This document shows, in pieces, positions 13,839-14,308 of a stretch of DNA of 14,308 nucleotides. The stretch's first letter is position 1, and the number at the start of each line of letters is the position of its first letter. Source of the stretch: Verrucomicrobiota bacterium (GTDB lineage Bacteria > Verrucomicrobiota > Verrucomicrobiia > Limisphaerales > UBA1100); NCBI GenBank assembly GCA_028872685.1, contig JAPKEI010000026.1, positions 1-14,308 of the forward strand, read 5' to 3'. Made by a program: the position numbers and the translations under genes. The notes below the pieces were generated by a model, which worked only from the letters and a program-made list of their open reading frames with translations, did no database searches and was not told the origin of the DNA.

Positions 13839-14308
13839 ATGTCCGGGCCGGACTCTCCCACTTTAACCCCGCTGCAACTGGGCCAGCGCTGCCGTGAAAA
13901 CGGCCGGTTGGATGAAGCCGAAACGCACTTGCGCAAAGCATTGGCGGCAGAGCCCGCGCTGTTGCCCGCCCGGCTTGAGCTGGGATTGGTTGAGCAAATG
14001 CGCGAGGACTGGCCCGCCGCGCGCGAATGTTTCGAGACGGCCCACGCGCTGGATTCCGCCAACCCGAAAATCCTCAACGCCATCGGCTATTGCTGGCAAC
14101 GCGAAGGCAAGTTTCGCGAAGCCATTGCCCCGTGGCGACTGGCGATCAAGCTGGATGCCAACTACGCCCAAGTTTGGCAAAACCTCGCGCTCGCCCACGA
14201 ACACTTCAATGAACTGGCCGAGGCCATCGAGTGCCATCAACGGGCCGTGGCACTCCAGCCCGAGGACGCCAACGCGCACCGGCTGCTGGGCATGGCACAG
14301 TTGGATTT
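13839..14308 (+). CDS. TPR protein, N-terminal part (3' truncated by window end)
   Basis: An open frame of 156 codons starting at ATG 13839 runs off the window end without a stop. It encodes at least four consecutive tetratricopeptide repeats of 34 residues, roughly 8-41, 42-75, 76-109 and 110-143, with a fifth beginning. Canonical positions are visible: GRLDEAETHLRKALAAEP, GYCWQREGKFREAIAPWRLA and LALAHEHFNELAEAIECHQR. There is no signal peptide, so the visible part looks cytoplasmic. It begins 31 bases after the activator stop with no terminator or clear promoter between, so it may belong to the same transcript. TPR proteins with such starts may end in glycosyltransferase, methyltransferase or sulfotransferase domains, and in flagellar clusters these can act on flagellin, but the part seen here cannot tell. 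Confidence 0.85.
   Translation, partial: MSGPDSPTLTPLQLGQRCRENGRLDEAETHLRKALAAEPALLPARLELGLVEQMREDWPAARECFETAHALDSANPKILNAIGYCWQREGKFREAIAPWRLAIKLDANYAQVWQNLALAHEHFNELAEAIECHQRAVALQPEDANAHRLLGMAQLD

Noticed and set aside
13831..13846. Small hairpin CCCG...CGGG around the TPR gene start
   Set aside because: Only four base pairs with an eight-base loop; too weak to call a regulatory structure.

Overview
The window is a dense, wholly plus-strand flagellar gene cluster from a Gram-negative, flagellated bacterium with a periplasmic flagellar motor: it encodes P-ring (FlgI), L-ring (FlgH) and P-ring chaperone (FlgA) proteins. Base composition is moderately GC-rich and gene spacing is very tight. 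Only flgG has a strong Shine-Dalgarno sequence. This fits a member of the PVC group (perhaps Verrucomicrobiota) but does not prove it; the taxonomic guess is weak.

Layout. (1) 1-626: the 3' part of fliS, then a small FliT-like chaperone gene, the end of a filament-cap/chaperone unit that begins outside the window. (2) 627-771: the only sizeable gap, AT-rich, ending in a good sigma-54 (-24/-12) promoter match that sits directly on the flgF start codon. (3) 772-8205: flgF, flgG, flgA, flgH, flgI, flgK, flgL, single-domain flgJ and flgN. These make the distal rod, both outer rings, the hook-filament junction, rod assembly and the junction-protein chaperone. (4) 8205-11905: two translationally coupled genes for exported proteins I do not recognise, a 206-residue proline-rich protein and a 1027-residue protein with a PAAK-repeat linker and TPR-like helical repeats. 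(5) 11924-13807: a third FlgN/FliT-like small helical protein, then an NtrC-type sigma-54 activator whose receiver domain has lost key phosphorylation residues. (6) 13839 to the end: the 5' part of a TPR protein gene.

How they work together. From flgF to the activator gene no gap exceeds 39 bases and several genes overlap, so 772-13807 looks like one operon. Read from the sigma-54 promoter, it would carry its own activator as its last gene, giving a positive feedback loop typical of flagellar hierarchies. The most interesting parts are the two unknown exported proteins, an exact 25-base in-frame repeat shared between the unknown 206-residue gene and a lineage-specific N-terminal extension of FlgI, and a chaperone-like gene 3 bases upstream of a degenerate response regulator. 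Together they suggest an undescribed periplasmic motor accessory structure and possibly a secretion-coupled, phosphorylation-independent checkpoint. Both ideas are inference.
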